64,000 nucleotides of DNA from Lonicera japonica. Lineage: Eukaryota; Streptophyta; Magnoliopsida; Dipsacales; Caprifoliaceae. Below are positions 60,235 to 64,000 of this stretch, piece by piece. The DNA lies in the NCBI GenBank assembly GCA_021464415.1, contig CM038471.1:32523234-32587233 (forward strand), in the 5' to 3' direction. Under the pieces are notes generated by a model that saw only the letters and a program-made list of their open reading frames with translations, did not search any database and was not told the DNA's origin. The position numbers were made by a program, and so were the translations under genes. The number at the start of each line of letters is the position of its first letter. Position 1 is the first letter of the stretch.

Positions 60235-63200
60235 TCACTCCCTTCTATATAAAGAGCTTTTGTGTTTTAGTTTAAGGCATTCAAGTCCTGTGAGAAATCT
60301 CTTTGTAAGCTTTGTGTAATAAATAAAAATTATTAAGTTGTTTTTACATTTCCCTCTTCTTTACTTACGTTTATGTTTGTTTAAATTCGTTTCTGGCTTA
60401 ACTACTCCTTATCCTCCTTAACCCTCCACTTTCGAATTTGGATGATGATGATGATGTTGATTCTTCTTCTTCTTCTTCGTCTTCTTCTTCTTCGTCGTCG
60501 TCGTTGTCGTCGTCTTCATCTTCGTCTTAGTCTTCTTGAACTCGCCTTTTTGTTGGGGATGTGGCAGTAAACAAGAAGAATGTAAAAAGTAGCAAAATGT
60601 CAAATAGAAGACGATGGTTTGGATATTGAGCACAAAGGTTTGCAAAAACCTTCAAAAAACTTAACATTGAAAACTTAAGCAACTTGTGTGTTAGTTTAAA
60701 ATAACAAGGGTAGAAGACGAAAATGAAAATAAAATTGTTGACCTAGAAGGTTTTAATCTTATTTTGGCAATAACAATAAATTAATCTTGTCTAATTTAAC
60801 ATGTTTCTTTAAATAAGTTTATATTTCATTAACTTGAAAATTTAAGAAAAGCATGAATTTCACAAATGAAGCATACCACATTACAAGGATCATTGAAACT
60901 TTTTTTGATCAAGTTAACAAAGTATTGGAGAGGATAAAGAAGATTGATTACTCAATTGCTCTATTAATTTCATACATTTCAAGAGTATCGTATATGTTAA
61001 CAATGCAATTCATGAAGAACAAATACCAAAAAAAATATATGAAAAGCTTCAAAGCAAATGATTCAAGTAAAAATCAAATTGAAGAAACAAATCAAAGTAT
61101 TCGAAGACCCATTAATTCAAAAATTGAGTAAGTGCTTAGGATTTATGTAAAGTTTCTTTATTGATCAATAGCATAGCTCAAAATTGTTCAGCGTCATTTA
61201 TAGATTGAATTCAACAAAAAGTTTGAAATGTATTTTCTTTGAAAAATAATTTCTTTATAAATCGGTTTTCCAATTAATTCATAATTAAATCATACAAATG
61301 ATTTTTGAACCAAAAACAAATTTGGGTGTCTTGGAAATATGTTGGGAATATCTTTTAAGCATTAAAATGAATATTGGATCAAAATTGAAGAAGTTGAAAA
61401 CTAAAAAAATTGTGTTGATGGACAGAAGACATCAGTTGACTGATGGGTATTGCCTCAGTCGACTAATGAGCTTTACTTAGTCGACTGATACCTCAGAATA
61501 CAATCTTTGGACTTTTGATTTTTGCCTTATTTTAAGATAACAACTCTACCTAACCACAAAAATGGCCATATACTCTTTGGGATTATATATTGGAGGTCTA
61601 AGACATATATAAACCAACTTGAATTATCATTTTTACTCATTATTCATCTATTCACAATATTCCAAGATTCAAGAGTTTGCATTGATCATATCATTCATCT
61701 TTGAGCTAAAATTATTTATCAATCTTTATAATTCTAGTGTGAGTTTCATTTGTATCTTGTAAACACTTTAGAGTTATTGTTCATTAGTGTGTATCACCAA
61801 ACAACTTCCATTATTCATTTGTGAGATGATTTCTCATAGTTTAGGAATAAGGTTTTCTTATGTTGAATGTAATGAGATGAATCATACTTGCTTGAGTGTT
61901 GTCAAAAGAATAATACTTGTTGAGTGTATAAGAAAGATTAAACTTGTATTGAGATTTGATATCACCCATAAGAAAATCATTTAATAGAACTTCTTGTGGG
62001 AACTACTCTAGCGCAGACGTATAGTCTAAACAACTGAACTGCGTGAGCAAAACGTATATGTGTTTTATGATTCTATATTTCTAAACTCAAGCACCTTACT
62101 TATCATGATTGTTTTACATTGAGTTTATATTGCTTGACATATCTTCTTGATATATAATTAAATATTTATTGCTTAAACATTTTTCAAAAATATTTTTAAA
62201 TTCCGTACTTAATTCTTTAGACCCTATTCACCTCTTCTCTAGGTTAATTTTTGACTTCCATAAATGTTTTAAATTAAGCATTTAGTTAGGTTGAAAGTGA
62301 TGAATTCTTAATGCTAATATTCTAAAAATATGGAAGTTAACACCTTAATCAATTTAAAAAATAAACACTATTGTGTACCTTTGAATGGTTATAACAGCCC
62401 CATTAAGCCATTTAGAGGCGAAAATGAACACTTTCTTAATGTCGATCGAAATACGATTTGCTAAATGACATGTTTAACATATAGGTCAAACAACACGACA
62501 TGATTAACATTTTAATAAGTAGGTCATGTTGTATTAAATAAGTAATTTTTTCCAATTAACATAATAATATAAATAGTTTACATATAATTTATCCAATTTT
62601 AAGTCTAAACGTGTTAATTACAAATCAGTAAGTCATTTTAGGGTTGATCGTGTCATATTTACTAACTCGAACATGATTTTTTTATTAAACGGATTTGTCA
62701 TATTTGATTTAAAATTGACTTAAACTTGTTTATGATTGCTTTTGACCCACTAATTTCATGTTGAGTTTGTTTCTGGTTCACAGATCGTGTCAACTATTAT
62801 TAGTCCTAGTTGGACTTGATTAAAATTAGATTAACTACACATGTAATACTTATGCGACTTAGATATATTTAATTTGAAAAAAAAAAAAATTTATAAGTGA
62901 CTTAGTGGATGGAAAAAATGGGGTGTTCCCAATGGCCATTTACATTTGTAAAGGGGAATGTTATGATATATGGAGCAATTTTTTTAGATCCTTAAGCCAC
63001 ACCTTAAGAAACACAAATCAGTTCTCACCTTCGTGTCATATAGGGCAAATGGTTTAGTCGATGCTGTTTATGAGTTGTTTCTTGGTAGTCCCATATATGT
63101 TGCTTTTAGCATATATACAAGAACTTCAAAAATGATTGGAATAAGGAATCTCATTTTGAAAAACTAAGTTAGGGAGCTACTAGGGCTTACAAGAAGGAGG

Positions 63201-63279
63201 ATCTAGTAAATTTAAGTTATTTTTTGCAAAGTAACTTAAAGAATTCTTAATTATTTGTTAGTATAGTGAGGCATGTAAC
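60235..63279. other. AT-rich region with repeat debris, no supported gene
   Basis: It contains GAT and TTC microsatellites at about 60441-60530. A plus-strand open frame of 92 codons (60853-61131) is Lys/Ile-rich without a known domain. Three AGTYGACTRA motifs occur at 61432-61490. The CCCTATTCACCTCTTCTCTAGG phrase near 62222 resembles sequence commonly found around LTR-retrotransposon starts. I see no intact gene or RNA. Confidence 0.45.
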
Positions 63280-63719
63280 TAGTGGCGGATTCAAGATTTT
63301 AATTTAGTGGGGGTTTAACTAAAAAAAAATATTACAATAAATAATAACACGACAAAATAAAACTTTCAAAAGAAAGATGTCGAATTTGTTAGTCAACCAT
63401 CCCTACTGTATGAAGTTAAAACGAGAGTGCGAATCCAAACAAGAAATCAAACAAGAGTGAGTGAGAGAGAGTTAAGAGTAAAAACTTTATTTGTTTTCTC
63501 TTTTGTTTTTCTTTGTGGAATTCTTATGCAAAAAAATGCTCTTGTTATTTTGTTGGCCTTTATTAAAAATAATTACAATTTTATCTCCAAGGTTTTAATA
63601 CCTTACAAATCCAACTTCAAACTTTAAAATTTTACACAAAAGTCCATATATTACTATACTTACAAAAAATAAGTCCAAATCTAAGTGGGAGCTACTTGGC
63701 CCACTTTGCCTCCGCCCTT
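63280..63719. mobile_element. hAT-like MITE
   Basis: The left end TAGTGGCGGATTCAAG and the right end (reverse complement AAGGGCGGAGGCAAAG) match the GGCGGA-type termini of plant hAT MITEs. The 440-bp interior is non-coding. Flanks GCATGTAAC and GCATATTAC are similar but not identical, so the duplication is decayed or borders are off by a base. Confidence 0.6.
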
Positions 63720-64000
63720 GCATATTACTGATTATAAGGGGCTTAATTTGGAAGCGCACACATCACACGTAAGGCCACAACTCTTAATTCCAGTGCTTCT
63801 AGTGCCAAAAACTAATATATGACTAAAAGACAAGACTATAGGTCCTACTAAGGAAAAAAAAAGGAGCTCAAAAGGAAGGCAATAAGATATTAAAACCACT
63901 TGGAATGTAGTATTTACTAAAACTCTCTTATTTTTCTGAAATGTTTTGTTACTAGTGATGCTAAGTATGATTACCAAAACTCTATCTTTTTGCTAAGTAT
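63720..64000. other. Window end, nothing recognised
   Basis: A minus-strand open frame without family resemblance occupies 63732-63977; its composition gives no support for coding. Confidence 0.4.

Noticed and set aside
60418..60645. Thr/Lys-rich minus-strand frame
   Set aside because: Its second half is a translated microsatellite.

Overview
The window is nuclear DNA of a flowering plant, probably a eudicot. It is AT-rich, has intron-containing host genes with GT-AG splice sites, and is dominated by plant-type transposable elements. I find one probable functional host gene. It is an RluA-type RNA pseudouridine synthase (like plant 'RNA pseudouridine synthase 1') on the minus strand. Exon 1 lies at 24549-24900 and exon 2 at 9528-10183, joined in matching phase across an intron of about 14.4 kb.

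That intron holds a nearly complete L1-type LINE (11940-19346, same strand as the gene, with a 16-bp target duplication), a decayed piece of another LINE, a tRNA-derived SINE head and two hAT-like non-autonomous elements with target duplications. The first 9.5 kb holds no recognisable gene, only small MITEs, a nested foldback and short repeats.

From 25 kb to the end the window is a transposon nest. A first hAT-like element (25.1-28.2 kb) is split by a solo LTR. Next come pararetrovirus-like relics and a second solo LTR (29312-30769). A second hAT-like element (DUF659 transposase relic, minus strand) is split between 32753 and 56710 by a 23.9-kb Ty3/gypsy element of the Tat/Ogre type, with 1.53-kb LTRs, the 5-bp duplication ACCTC and an Arg-tRNA type primer site. 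It carries gag, protease, RT, a second RNase H and integrase on the plus strand. After pol it carries two antisense genes, one resembling DUF7745 and one with a plant-mobile-domain-like region. A 5.7-kb CACTA element (47428-53114, duplication CTA) sits inside the first exon of one antisense gene. The CACTA element in turn carries intron-containing fragments of two host genes: the proteasome lid subunit RPN8 and an acetyl-CoA acetyltransferase (thiolase). Near 59-60 kb a Mutator-like element with a 9-bp duplication carries pieces of an hnRNP-type RNA-binding protein gene.

The observation I find most novel is a 12-16 bp CpG-rich palindrome, TTTGTCGCGCGACAAA and variants. It recurs just upstream of the TATA box in the LTRs of the Tat family and also upstream of TATA boxes pointing the opposite way inside the element, before each antisense gene. 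This suggests the element carries a matched set of sense and antisense promoters under one cis-regulatory code. All transposon proteins here are broken by stops or frameshifts, so the nest looks inactive.
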